A stretch of 64,000 nt of DNA, from assembly GCF_022410465.1 (NCBI RefSeq), contig NZ_JAJSON010000025.1:558001-622000 (forward strand), written 5' to 3'. Under the pieces are notes generated by a model that saw only the letters and a program-made list of their open reading frames with translations, did no database searches and was not told where the DNA came from. Made by a program: the position numbers and the translations under genes. Of this stretch, positions 8,125-16,562 are shown piece after piece (the first letter of the stretch is position 1; every line of letters begins with the position of its first letter). Source of the DNA: Christiangramia crocea. GTDB lineage: Bacteria > Bacteroidota > Bacteroidia > Flavobacteriales > Flavobacteriaceae.

Positions 8125-9261
8125 ATGAGAAAGTTATTGATAATAATTTTTTTGATTTTAAGCTACCTGCTTTTCTGGTCTAATTTCACTGCTACAGGAG
8201 TGATTATAGATACAAGATTCTTTGTAATAATTTTATCAATAATTTTAGTTTCAATTTTTATTTACTTTCTCTTAAAAGAAAGAAAACCATATTATTATAT
8301 AGTTTTATCCCTCTCTCTCCTTCTATTAATTCTTTCAATTAAGGAATATTATTTCCTTTATGATGAAAAGGAAATTACTTTTCAAAATGATGGAAAAGAC
8401 TTCTATGGCACTCTTTATAAGCCAAAGTTTACAGAAAGTAAATGTTTAATAGTTTTTATTCATGGTTCAGGAAGTGAAACGAGAAAGGAATATGCTTTTC
8501 ATGCCCGCCATTTAGCCCGTAAAGGAATTGCCAGCTTTACTTATGATAAACGAGGTAGTGGAAAATCAGGTGGGGAAACTTATGAAGTTGGATACAGAGG
8601 TTATGCTAATGATGCTATTGCAGCAATTAAACGGGTGAAATCTCAAAATAATTTTAAACAAGTAGGCCTTTTTGCTGTAAGCGAGGGTGAATGGGTTAGC
8701 CTTATAGTTGACTCCCTGGAGAAAATAGATTTTATATTGATGGTATCGGCTTCAGGAACCTCTCCATTCCAACAAACCCTAAGAGAGTTAACCTATCGCC
8801 TGGAAAGAAAAAATTTCAACAATAAGGATATTAAGGAGGCTAAAAGTCTTTATCAGAAAATCTTGGCATTTGATAATGATTCATTGAATCGTAAACAAAT
8901 AGAAAGCAAGATCATGAAATCACAGAATAAAGCCTGGTTTGAGGCAGGCGAAGATTTCTCTAATGAACTTTACTATTACCCATGGTGGCATAAGGTTATG
9001 AATTTTAATCCAAAGGAATATTTAGAAAAAACAAATACAGATATTCTCGTTCTAATTGGAGATGACAATCAATCATTTCCTCCATCAGAAACTATTTCAA
9101 ACTTCAAAAGATATAAGAATATCAAAGTTGTGAAATTTGATAAAGGAGACCATTCCTTACTCCAGTGGAAGTTCGGAAAAGGTATTCCACCCCCGTTTTT
9201 TGTAAAAGGATATTTAAAAACATACACTAAATGGATTAAGAATAATTGCAATAAAAACTAA
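8125..9261 (+). CDS. Membrane-anchored alpha/beta hydrolase
   Basis: 378 aa. Three hydrophobic helices occupy about residues 1-90, followed by an alpha/beta hydrolase domain: FIHGSGSETR (oxyanion loop), a nucleophile elbow read as A-V-S-E-G (Ala replaces the first Gly of G-x-S-x-G), an acidic residue in GDDNQSFPP, and the C-terminal histidine in KGDHSLLQ. Resembles the BAAT/acyl-CoA-thioester or peptidase-like subgroup of dienelactone hydrolases. Substrate unknown. It is a single-gene unit, flanked by 11/12-bp complementary arms at 8100-8111 and 9273-9284. Confidence 0.82.
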   Translation: MRKLLIIIFLILSYLLFWSNFTATGVIIDTRFFVIILSIILVSIFIYFLLKERKPYYYIVLSLSLLLLILSIKEYYFLYDEKEITFQNDGKDFYGTLYKPKFTESKCLIVFIHGSGSETRKEYAFHARHLARKGIASFTYDKRGSGKSGGETYEVGYRGYANDAIAAIKRVKSQNNFKQVGLFAVSEGEWVSLIVDSLEKIDFILMVSASGTSPFQQTLRELTYRLERKNFNNKDIKEAKSLYQKILAFDNDSLNRKQIESKIMKSQNKAWFEAGEDFSNELYYYPWWHKVMNFNPKEYLEKTNTDILVLIGDDNQSFPPSETISNFKRYKNIKVVKFDKGDHSLLQWKFGKGIPPPFFVKGYLKTYTKWIKNNCNKN

Positions 9262-9400
9262 TTGAAACATCGGTTAACAGTTAGCCTTCAGTTAGATAAA
9301 AAGAGTTATTTTAGATACTAACAGGCAAAATAACCAGGCCGGCAAGAATGTGACCTTTCTCACCTGGCCTGCGATAATCTCAGCCTTTGTGTTTAATACA
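9262..9400 (+). repeat. Cassette-boundary repeat, copy 10
   Basis: Begins GGTTAACAGTTAGCC, then AAAAAGAGTTATTTTAGATA, AACCAGGCCGGCAAGAATG and CCTGGCCTGCGATAATCTCA. A degenerate copy of the 678-776 layout. Confidence 0.6.
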
Positions 9401-9411
9401 GAAGAGATAAA

Positions 9412-10479
9412 ATGACACTTGAAGATTTAGGATATAATTTAGAATTAGAAAATTACAGAAAAGACCAAAATCTTGATTCTTTAAGCGTGGGTAGGGTTAT
9501 CTCAGAACACAAGGAAAGATACATTGTGAAAACCCCTAAAAAAGAATATGATGGTGAAATAATCGGAAACCTGCGTTTTACAGCACGTAATAGGTCTGAT
9601 TTTCCCGCTGTAGGTGATTGGGTTGCAATCTCTGAATTTGACGACGACAATAAAGTACTTATTCATTCCGTCTTCCCAAGAAAAACAATTATTGAAAGGC
9701 AAGCCGTAGCAAAACCGGGAGAGAAGCAAATTATAGCAACAAACATTGATTACGCCTTTATTGTACAGGCTGTTGACAGGGATTTTAACATCAACAGAAT
9801 TGAAAGATATTTAACCATTTGTAATTCATCCAACGTAAAGCCAATTATCATTCTCAGTAAAATTGATTTGATAAATGATCGCGAATTATCAAAACTGATC
9901 GATACCGTACAAAAAAGAATAAAACAGGTACTTATAATTCCTATAAGCAATGAGTCCCGAGAAGGATTTGAAAAACTGAAAGAGAATATTGAAAAAGGTA
10001 AAACCTATTGTTTGTTAGGTTCATCGGGAGTAGGAAAATCTTCCCTTTTGAACAATCTCTCAGGGAAACAGTTGATGCAAACCAATACGATTAGTGAAAG
10101 CACGAACAAAGGACGTAACGTTACAAGTCACCGTCAATTATTAGTTCTCGAAAATGGCGGTATTCTTATAGACAACCCAGGAATGAGAGAAGTTGGAATT
10201 GCAGATTCTAAGGATGGATTAGAAATTACATTCGGAGAAATAATCGAATTGTCCAAAGATTGTAAATTTAAAGATTGTACGCATACTACTGAAGTAGGTT
10301 GTGCAGTTTTGAAAGCAGTTGAAAGTGGCGAAATAGACAGATCGTCCTACGAAAACTACTTAAAAATGGAGCGGGAAAAAGAGCACTTTGAAACAACAGT
10401 CGCTGAAAAACGCAAGAAGGACAAGGCTTTTGGGAAAATGATAAAGAATTACAAGAAAAGTAATTACAAAAAGCACTAA
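9412..10479 (+). CDS. rsgA: Small-subunit ribosome biogenesis GTPase RsgA
   Basis: 355 aa. RsgA/YjeQ architecture: N-terminal OB-fold (about 25-100), circularly permuted GTPase with G4 first (LSKIDL, 148-153), P-loop GSSGVGKSS (203-211) and G3 DNPGM (254-258), then the zinc knuckle Cys284, Cys289, His291, Cys297. It acts in late 30S maturation. The family's usual length is about 300-350 aa. The surprise is its place as a unit of the cassette-like array rather than near ribosome genes. It may be an extra copy (the rest of the genome is not visible) that acts under stress or antibiotic exposure. Confidence 0.93.
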   Translation: MTLEDLGYNLELENYRKDQNLDSLSVGRVISEHKERYIVKTPKKEYDGEIIGNLRFTARNRSDFPAVGDWVAISEFDDDNKVLIHSVFPRKTIIERQAVAKPGEKQIIATNIDYAFIVQAVDRDFNINRIERYLTICNSSNVKPIIILSKIDLINDRELSKLIDTVQKRIKQVLIIPISNESREGFEKLKENIEKGKTYCLLGSSGVGKSSLLNNLSGKQLMQTNTISESTNKGRNVTSHRQLLVLENGGILIDNPGMREVGIADSKDGLEITFGEIIELSKDCKFKDCTHTTEVGCAVLKAVESGEIDRSSYENYLKMEREKEHFETTVAEKRKKDKAFGKMIKNYKKSNYKKH

Positions 10480-10520
10480 GCACAACATGGTGTATAAGTA
10501 ACAGCGGTTTTATTGATTAA
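10480..10520 (+). repeat. Cassette-boundary repeat, copy 11 (5' end only)
   Basis: Right after rsgA comes AAGCACAACATGGTGTATAA then GTAACAGCGG. This matches the start of the 2118 copy in layout. The body of the repeat is missing; the array is broken here by the minus-strand ftsH block. Confidence 0.5.
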
Positions 10521-10540
10521 ATGAATGATCTTTCAGTTTT

Positions 10541-10744
10541 TCAACTATAATGATGGTCCTTCACATGAAATACGGCCAGGGTAAAATGAAAACCTCCAGC
10601 TTCTTTAAAAGAATTATAATACACAGTTTCAGACTGCCCTATTTCGTTCGGCAGATAATGTTTAAGAGATAATTTCTCTATTTCCCGATTTGTATTTTCC
10701 GGAGCCCTTTCGGGACTTAGGGTGATGTGAATTTTTTTCGCCTT
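10541..10744 (-). pseudogene. 68-codon open frame without a start codon, in frame after the preceding stop
   Basis: Directly after the TAG stop (10745-10747) of the coiled-coil gene, the same minus-strand frame stays open for 67 codons to a TGA at 10541. It has a protein-like composition: IHITLSPERAPENTN, then SLKHYLPNEIGQSETVYYNS and FHFTLAVFHVKDHHYS. No ATG, GTG or TTG start lies near its beginning, only an ATT after a run of seven A. It could be a C-terminal remnant of a gene, a readthrough extension, or a gene with a frameshift in the A run. Family not recognised. Confidence 0.4.
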
Positions 10745-11131
10745 CTACCTGTATTTAGAAAGAAACCGGAAAAAATCCTCTTTCAATTCTGCATAAATCT
10801 TCCTTTGTAATCCCATACGTTCTCTGAATTCAAAATGATTTTTAGTCAGGTCCCTGTCCATAACCTCTTCGCCTTTCTCAGCATGCTTGGCCATATCTGT
10901 CTCATGCACGTGTATTTCGTGCTCCAGGCTGTCTATAACTTCTCCATGGCGAATAAACTGGTTTTGAAAATGTTCTAATTGCGCCAGAACCTTTTCATCT
11001 GTCCATCTCTTAGACAGCTCCTCCATCCTTTTTTTGAAAGATTTTAATTCGTCCTGCCAGAAGGAAAGTTCCCCCTGCCAGTGACGATGTTCAAAATGCA
11101 GGTCATCGTTATAAATTACTTCGCTTTTCAT
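10745..11131 (-). CDS. Coiled-coil protein of unknown function, coupled to ftsH
   Basis: 128 aa, almost wholly alpha-helical, very rich in Glu, Lys and His, with heptad-like patterning. The start overlaps the last 23 bases of ftsH, so translation is probably coupled. An N-terminal pattern H-x-x-W-x-x-x-L-S-F-x-x-x-E-L is shared with the 146-aa protein at 32304-32744 (MWHSRLSFILKEL), so the two form a family. No signal or membrane segment. It may be an FtsH adaptor or a stress-associated structural protein; this is inferred from position only. Confidence 0.75.
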   Translation of the reverse strand: MKSEVIYNDDLHFEHRHWQGELSFWQDELKSFKKRMEELSKRWTDEKVLAQLEHFQNQFIRHGEVIDSLEHEIHVHETDMAKHAEKGEEVMDRDLTKNHFEFRERMGLQRKIYAELKEDFFRFLSKYR

Positions 11132-13094
11132 GATTTTTAATTTTTTTATTTATAGTTTCCGTTTCTCTATTCCGTTTCCCGAGAATGTTTTCCAGATCTT
11201 CCTGTTCCACTACCTCTTTCTTTAGTAAAAGTTGAGCCAGTTTTATTAGTTCAGGCTGGTGTTCCAGTAATATTCCTTTTGTGGTTTCGTAGGCAGTATT
11301 AATCAAATTCTGTACTTCGCGATCTATAGACTCTGCCATCTTTTCGCTATATGGTTTAACTAATGAACTTTCATAGCGTCCTGTAGAATCATAGAAACTT
11401 ATAGGCCCTATTTCCTTGTCCAGACCGTAATAGGCTACCATGATATATGCCTGTTTTGTGACCTTTTCAAGATCATCCAAAGCACCCGATGACACCTCAT
11501 TAAAGATGATCTCTTCAGCTGCCCGGCCACCAAGGGATGCACAAATTTGATCTATGAACTGGGACCTGGTTATAATCTGATGCTCTTCCGGTAGATACCA
11601 CGCGGCACCCAGGGATTTTCCTCTGGGGATAATGGAAACCTTAACCAGAGCATCCACATTTTTTAAATACCAGCTTGCTACCGCGTGCCCGGCTTCATGA
11701 TGGGCGATGATCTCCTTCTCTTTTGGAGATATAATCTTACTTTTTCGCTCCAAACCTCCTATTACCCTGTCCCTGGCTTCCATAAAATCTTCCTGCGCCA
11801 CTTCATTCTTTTTTTTACGCGCAGCGATCAAAGCGGCTTCATTACAGATATTGGCAATATCTGCCCCTGAAAATCCCGGACTCAGGGAGGCTAATATTTC
11901 CAGGTCTACATCTGCAGCTTTCTTTATTGGCCTTAAATGCACAAGGAAAATTTCTTTCCGCTCATCTTTATTAGGAAGTTCCAGAAAAATATGCCGGTCA
12001 AACCTTCCCGGTCTTAGCAGGGCCTTATCCAGAATATCGGCGCGGTTTGTAGCCGCAAGTACTATAACTCCGGTATTTACCCCGAATCCATCTAATTCAG
12101 TAAGTAACTGGTTCAGGGTGCTTTCCCTTTCGTCATTGGTTCTAAGCGCATTTGCTTTATCCCGGGTACGGCCCACTGCATCTATTTCATCAATAAAAAT
12201 GATACTTGGGGCACTTTCTTTTGCTTTTTTAAAAAGATCCCTTACCCTGGAGGCTCCTACCCCTACGAACATCTCAACAAATTCAGATCCGGAAAGAGAG
12301 AAAAATGGTACCTGCGCTTCCCCGGCTACCGCACGGGCCATCAGTGTTTTCCCAGTTCCGGGAGGCCCTACCAATAAAACACCCTTCGGAATTTTGGCCC
12401 CCAGTTTGGTATAGGTTTCAGGATTTTTAAGAAAATCTACAATCTCCTTAATTTCGACCTTGGCTTCTTTTAAACCGGCTACGTCCTTGAATGTGGTAGT
12501 ACTTTTAATGGTCCTGTCCATTAATTTAGCGGTAGATTTCCCAAAATTAAAAAGTGGATTCCCCACACCGCCGGAACGACCGCTGCGTAGAATAATCATC
12601 CAAAAGAATATGAGCAAACCTATAGGTATAATCCAGGCCAGAGCAGAGATCCAGTCAAAAGTAGTGCTATAGGTAACCTCTATCAATTCATCTGAAGTGA
12701 AATCCTGCTGGGCTTTTCCCAGTTTACTTTCAAAGCTTTCTACAGTTCCTATCTGCATGATATAATGCGGCCCGGTACTACTGGCAAAAACTCCATCGGT
12801 TAAACCTTTATATTTATCTTCAGAAAGTTTCTCCGGCTTTATATAGATCTCGGCAATCTCATTGTTAACCACCACAATTTTAGCCACATCATGCTGACTC
12901 AACATTTTTTGTTCAAAATCCAACCAGCTTATTGGTTTGGTTTCATTGCCGAACCTGGTGAACACGAAAATAATGAGCATAAAAATGATTACAAGGAAAT
13001 AGAACCAGCCAAAACCTGATCCAGGCTTCTGTTTTCCAGGTTTTTCAAATTCCTGAAAGCTCTTTTTTCCTTTATTGCTTGTAAGCTTTTTCAT
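11109..13094 (-). CDS. ftsH: ATP-dependent zinc metalloprotease FtsH
   Basis: 661 aa, inner-membrane AAA+ protease that degrades membrane and unstable soluble proteins as a hexamer. Seen: basic N-tail, membrane segment at about 30-47, periplasmic FtsH_ext domain, second membrane segment at about 149-170, Walker A GPPGTGKT (243-250), Walker [10 protein letters not shown] (298-306), second region of homology ending RPGRFDR (361-367), zinc site HEAGH (466-470). It is followed, with overlap, by a coiled-coil gene instead of the LUD-domain gene that often follows the housekeeping ftsH of this phylum. It may therefore be a second, stress-type copy. An FNR-like palindrome lies 190 bp upstream. Confidence 0.95.
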   Translation of the reverse strand: MKKLTSNKGKKSFQEFEKPGKQKPGSGFGWFYFLVIIFMLIIFVFTRFGNETKPISWLDFEQKMLSQHDVAKIVVVNNEIAEIYIKPEKLSEDKYKGLTDGVFASSTGPHYIMQIGTVESFESKLGKAQQDFTSDELIEVTYSTTFDWISALAWIIPIGLLIFFWMIILRSGRSGGVGNPLFNFGKSTAKLMDRTIKSTTTFKDVAGLKEAKVEIKEIVDFLKNPETYTKLGAKIPKGVLLVGPPGTGKTLMARAVAGEAQVPFFSLSGSEFVEMFVGVGASRVRDLFKKAKESAPSIIFIDEIDAVGRTRDKANALRTNDERESTLNQLLTELDGFGVNTGVIVLAATNRADILDKALLRPGRFDRHIFLELPNKDERKEIFLVHLRPIKKAADVDLEILASLSPGFSGADIANICNEAALIAARKKKNEVAQEDFMEARDRVIGGLERKSKIISPKEKEIIAHHEAGHAVASWYLKNVDALVKVSIIPRGKSLGAAWYLPEEHQIITRSQFIDQICASLGGRAAEEIIFNEVSSGALDDLEKVTKQAYIMVAYYGLDKEIGPISFYDSTGRYESSLVKPYSEKMAESIDREVQNLINTAYETTKGILLEHQPELIKLAQLLLKKEVVEQEDLENILGKRNRETETINKKIKNHEKRSNL

Positions 13095-13284
13095 CAGTTT
13101 AGAAATGAAATAGATGATGTATACATCCTGAGTTATATAGGTAAATACACGGTTCTTTTTTATTTCAGATTAAAGATCTAGTACGTAAAAACCAGTATTT
13201 CTATCTATTCGATTTCAGCCTGGCCTGACCCAGTATACACAACCTTCTAATTAGTAAGTTATATTAAATACCGGTTTTTAGAAA
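13095..13284. other. ftsH upstream region
   Basis: Non-coding, part of the 462-bp gap between ftsH and the OsmC gene. AT-rich leader for ftsH on the minus strand; no further motif was identified before the palindrome at 13285. Confidence 0.4.
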
Positions 13285-13296
13285 TGATATATATCA
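13285..13296. promoter_or_regulatory. FNR/CRP-like palindrome
   Basis: TGATATATATCA fits TGAT-N4-ATCA exactly. It is upstream of ftsH (190 bp) and of the divergent OsmC-methyltransferase unit (260 bp). The same pattern is found before the ATP-cone nuclease gene and between DUF302 and hsp20. Confidence 0.4.
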
Positions 13297-13419
13297 GTTA
13301 GATTTTAAGGGTATTAAAAAATAATTCAACTGGAAATCCGGATAGGAATATCGAAACCCTGGAAAATAAAATAGTTCTGGATATAAATCCTTGCTCAACA
13401 CCGGTTATCAACAAATAGC

Positions 13420-13535
13420 AGACTATTGGGTAAAAAGTGCTATTTTAGAGACTACGCAAGAAATATTAAAGCCGACAAGAACTCGCCCTCCTCCACGCTA
13501 CTTGCCGTAACAAAGACCCCTAGCCTTATTTAGAT
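13420..13535 (+). repeat. Cassette-boundary repeat, copy 12
   Basis: AAAAAGTGCTATTTTAGAGA, then GCCGACAAGAACTCGCCCTC and CACGCTACTTGCCGTAACAA AGACCCC in order. A degenerate copy of the 678-776 body, placed just before the OsmC gene, so the array resumes here. Confidence 0.6.
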
Positions 13536-13556
13536 ACAGTAAAGGAGCATTCATAT

Positions 13557-14069
13557 ATGAAAGACCAGGATGAAATAAAAAATAAATTTAATAGAACCCA
13601 TCAGGCCCTGACATTAAAACCATCATTAGGCTATGGTACCGGCATTTCTAAAACTCGTATTGTAAATGGGCTTTTTTGCGAGACCAGGGAAGGTGATTGG
13701 GTGTTTAACACAGATATGCCTAAACAGGTAGGTGGATCTGGTACTGCATCAACACCCGGTGCATTAGGTCGTGCCGCCCTGGGAAGCTGTTTAGCAATTG
13801 GCTATATGATGTGGGCATCTAAACTTGACGTAACAATAGATAGTTTAGAAGTAGAAATACAGGCAGATTATGATGATGGTGGATTATTCGATACTTCAGA
13901 TTCTCCTCCAGGATATTCAGAGATTCGATACATCGTAAGAATTAAAAGTCCTGCTTCACGTGAAGAAATAGAAAACGTATTGAATTCAGGAGATAAACAC
14001 AGTCCCTATCTGGACGTTTTTACAAGAGCTCAATCCTGTGTGAGACAAATAGAATTAAATAAGGATTAA
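13557..14069 (+). CDS. OsmC family protein
   Basis: 170 aa. OsmC/Ohr fold with the N-terminal strand region and the two conserved cysteines: GSCLAIGYMMWA in the central helix and QSCVRQIE near the C-terminus. Such proteins reduce organic hydroperoxides with thiol chemistry, although many OsmC-like members are uncharacterised. Cytoplasmic. The next gene starts 11 bp after its stop, so the two form one transcription unit. A second, divergent OsmC gene is at 29031-29591. Confidence 0.88.
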   Translation: MKDQDEIKNKFNRTHQALTLKPSLGYGTGISKTRIVNGLFCETREGDWVFNTDMPKQVGGSGTASTPGALGRAALGSCLAIGYMMWASKLDVTIDSLEVEIQADYDDGGLFDTSDSPPGYSEIRYIVRIKSPASREEIENVLNSGDKHSPYLDVFTRAQSCVRQIELNKD

Positions 14070-14080
14070 AAAAATAAGTT

Positions 14081-14899
14081 ATGAAACCAGATTTACAGCG
14101 CAGGGTTCAGAGATATGGCTGGGACAAGGCTGCAGCATATTATGAAAATTGCTGGCAGGAACAGCTAAGACCTGCTCATGACCTTCTTATTGAAGTGTCT
14201 GATATTCGACCAAATGAAGATATTCTGGATGTTGCAGCCGGAACCGGATTGATAACTTTCAGAATCGCTGAAAAAGTCGGCTCAAAGGGTAAAATCCTTG
14301 CTACAGATATTTCAGACGAAATGGTCAAGATTGGCACTAAAATAAGAGATTCAAAAAATCTTACCAATGTCGTTTTCGAAAGGATGGATGCTGAAAATCT
14401 TACTTGTTCAGATAATAGCTTTGATCTGGTTATTTGTGCACTTGGTTTAATGTATTTCCCTGATCCTGATGCTTCGATTGCAGAAATGTACAGGGTGCTC
14501 AAACAAAATGGTCGTGCAGTTGTTGCTGTTTGGGGATCCAGAAAGAAATGCGGATGGGCCGAAATTTTTCCAATTGTTGATGCCCGGGTGAATACAGATG
14601 TCTGTCCAATGTTTTTTAATCTTGGAGAAAGCGAAGTCTTAAAATATGCGTTTGAAAAGGCCGGATTTAAAGAGGTTTCTTTAGTTAAAATTGAAACCAA
14701 ACTAAACTATTCTTCTGCCGAGGAAGCTTGTGAAGCATCATTTTTAGGAGGGCCAGTAGCACTGGCCTATTCCAGATTCGATGAGGATACTAAAAATGAA
14801 GCTAAAAAGGAATACATAAAATCTATTGAGCCTTTTAAAACTGAAAACGGATATGAAATCCCGGGTGAGTTTGTAATATGCAGTGGGATAAAACATTAA
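14081..14899 (+). CDS. Class I SAM-dependent methyltransferase
   Basis: 272 aa. SAM-binding motif I is LDVAAGTGLITF; motif II region is ILATDISDEMV; then AENLTCSDNSFDLVIC and LGLMYFPDPDA, which match the UbiE/Methyltransf_11 type. Substrate unknown; related proteins methylate quinones, small metabolites or toxins. Eleven bases separate it from the OsmC gene, so the pair may deal with a reactive metabolite. Part of a two-gene unit of the array. Confidence 0.88.
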   Translation: MKPDLQRRVQRYGWDKAAAYYENCWQEQLRPAHDLLIEVSDIRPNEDILDVAAGTGLITFRIAEKVGSKGKILATDISDEMVKIGTKIRDSKNLTNVVFERMDAENLTCSDNSFDLVICALGLMYFPDPDASIAEMYRVLKQNGRAVVAVWGSRKKCGWAEIFPIVDARVNTDVCPMFFNLGESEVLKYAFEKAGFKEVSLVKIETKLNYSSAEEACEASFLGGPVALAYSRFDEDTKNEAKKEYIKSIEPFKTENGYEIPGEFVICSGIKH

Positions 14900-15020
14900 A
14901 TAAGAAGAAATCGGCATACAGAACGCCATAAATAGTTAAATATTTAATCCTTAGAAAATAGTAATTCTAGTAACTAGGAAAGAAATTGGTTTACTGCAGC
15001 GGAGACCGTTGTACAAAATT
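14900..15020 (+). repeat. Cassette-boundary repeat, copy 13
   Basis: CAGAACGCCATAAATAGTTA, then GAAAATAGTAATTCTAGTAA, CTAGGAAAGAAATTGGTTTA and GGAGACCGTTGTAC. The ending matches the GAGACC-GTTGTA boundary at 775-787. Confidence 0.6.
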
Positions 15021-15040
15021 TTTATGAAGGCTAATAAATA

Positions 15041-16348
15041 TTAATTTTCAAGGGATTTGTTTAAATAAATTTCACCTCTCTTCATTACAAATACCACATT
15101 TTCTAAAGTATTTAAAAAATCACCTTCAATATCACCTTTTATCGCAATAATATCAGCAAATGATCCCTGCTTCAAAACTCCAATTTCATTCTCCATATTT
15201 AGACTTTGAGCAGAAAGATAGGTTGCTGACTGGAGAATATCCAGGGGGTTCATTCCTGCTTCGTAATAGGTTTTGAACATATCACTCGAAGAAACACCAC
15301 GGGAAACGCCTATATCTGTATAATTATCTGATCCTGCTACAATAGTTACTCCCATATCAATTGCCTTCATTAATCTTTTTTTCATATTAGACATATAACC
15401 ATCAATCCAGGTAAGTTCTTCCGGATTACTACCTTCAAGTCTATAATAGGTTTCCATATATTTGCGACTGTTTTCAGTAGGTACCAGGAAAACCTTCTTT
15501 TTCGCCATTAAGTTCAAAGTAGAGTCAGCCAGGAAAAAACCATGTTCTATACCATCCACACCAGCTTTGATTGCCTCCCATGCAGATTGATCACTAATTG
15601 AATGAGCTGTAACCGTCAATCCGTAATCGTGGGCGGTTTTAACAATCGCTTGAATTTCCTCGAAAGTTAATCTTGTATTATTTGGAAGATTATCTGCACA
15701 AATTTTAATTAAATCAACTCCCTGATTAATATGTTCACGAACGGCATTAATAGCATCATTAGGATTTTTAATGATACGATATTCCTGGTCTACAATATCC
15801 TGATGCTCTTTCTGAACTCCATAAATCTGGCCTCCGGGACCAGACATAATTTGCCCTGCCGCAAAAATGCCAGGACCTTCTACAGTTCCTTCGTTAATTG
15901 CATCACGTAATGCAACATCGAGAAACTGTCCGGAATTACCTAAATCCTTAATAGAAGTTATGCCTACATCGAGATATGATTTAGCCCTGCTGGCTCCTCT
16001 TAAAGTTCTCAAGGCCTGGTTTTCCAGTACGAGGGTTCTAATACTATGGTTCGCGAAATCATCTTTTGGAGATTGATCGAATAAAACGTGTGTATGAGCA
16101 TCAATTAAGCCCGGAAGTACTAAATACTCTCCCAGATCAATAATTTTAGCATTATCGGGAATATCTATATTACTTCCTATTTTCACAATTTTATCCTCCT
16201 TTACTTGAATTATCCTATCCTTTAAAATAATATTTTGTTTACTATCATATACATATCCTGCTTTAATGAAAACTTCCTTGCCTTGAGCAACGAGAATGTT
16301 AGTAGAGAAAAGTAAAATAAAACAAGTAAGTAAGTTAATTCTGGACAT
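15041..16348 (-). CDS. Secreted amidohydrolase-family enzyme
   Basis: 435 aa, signal peptide (about 1-22, ending LVAQG). Metal-dependent amidohydrolase: DAHTHVLF (His85, His87), later VTAHS and IEHGF histidines and VAGSDNYTD with the catalytic Asp; the C-terminus FADIIAIKGD is typical. Related to imidazolonepropionase and Xaa-Pro dipeptidase-like enzymes, and a distant paralogue of the product of 6538-7956. It lies on the minus strand between two boundary repeats, the only clear array unit in reverse orientation. A short ACAAC near 16427 could pair with GTTGT at 15010. Confidence 0.88.
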   Translation of the reverse strand: MSRINLLTCFILLFSTNILVAQGKEVFIKAGYVYDSKQNIILKDRIIQVKEDKIVKIGSNIDIPDNAKIIDLGEYLVLPGLIDAHTHVLFDQSPKDDFANHSIRTLVLENQALRTLRGASRAKSYLDVGITSIKDLGNSGQFLDVALRDAINEGTVEGPGIFAAGQIMSGPGGQIYGVQKEHQDIVDQEYRIIKNPNDAINAVREHINQGVDLIKICADNLPNNTRLTFEEIQAIVKTAHDYGLTVTAHSISDQSAWEAIKAGVDGIEHGFFLADSTLNLMAKKKVFLVPTENSRKYMETYYRLEGSNPEELTWIDGYMSNMKKRLMKAIDMGVTIVAGSDNYTDIGVSRGVSSSDMFKTYYEAGMNPLDILQSATYLSAQSLNMENEIGVLKQGSFADIIAIKGDIEGDFLNTLENVVFVMKRGEIYLNKSLEN

Positions 16349-16429
16349 ATAGGATTAGTGAATTTCTAATTTGGAGAATTTAACGGTTTTGAGTAAAATG
16401 AAAATAAAGATAAAAAACTTTATAAAACA

Positions 16430-16560
16430 ACTTATAACTCTAACAGGGGGGTGAAATCAGAGAAAATAATTAACCAAACCAACAAACCAGGTCTTAATCA
16501 GACCACCGAAGTTTGTAGGCTTTATCCCTACTCCTGTCTATTTCGCCTAACCGTTAAATT
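16430..16560 (+). repeat. Cassette-boundary repeat, copy 14
   Basis: GAGAAAATAATTAACCAAAC, CAACAAACCAGGTCTTAATC and AGACC match 3338-3378 and 8007-8046. It ends CGCCTAACCGTTAAATT, close to the 8096-8111 end. This is the last recognisable copy; the UvrA-like gene ends right beside it. Confidence 0.6.
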
Positions 16561-16562
16561 AA

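Noticed and set aside
11707-12414. 235-codon + frame antisense to ftsH
   Set aside because: The minus-strand FtsH frame has all family motifs; the antisense product is Ser/Arg/Ala-rich without any family pattern.
14176-14700. Long minus frame antisense to the methyltransferase gene
   Set aside because: The + frame has clear SAM-binding motifs; the reverse is a codon-bias shadow.
1-16560. Spacers as a CRISPR array
   Set aside because: The repeats are long, degenerate and separated by whole genes, with no short regular spacers and no cas genes.
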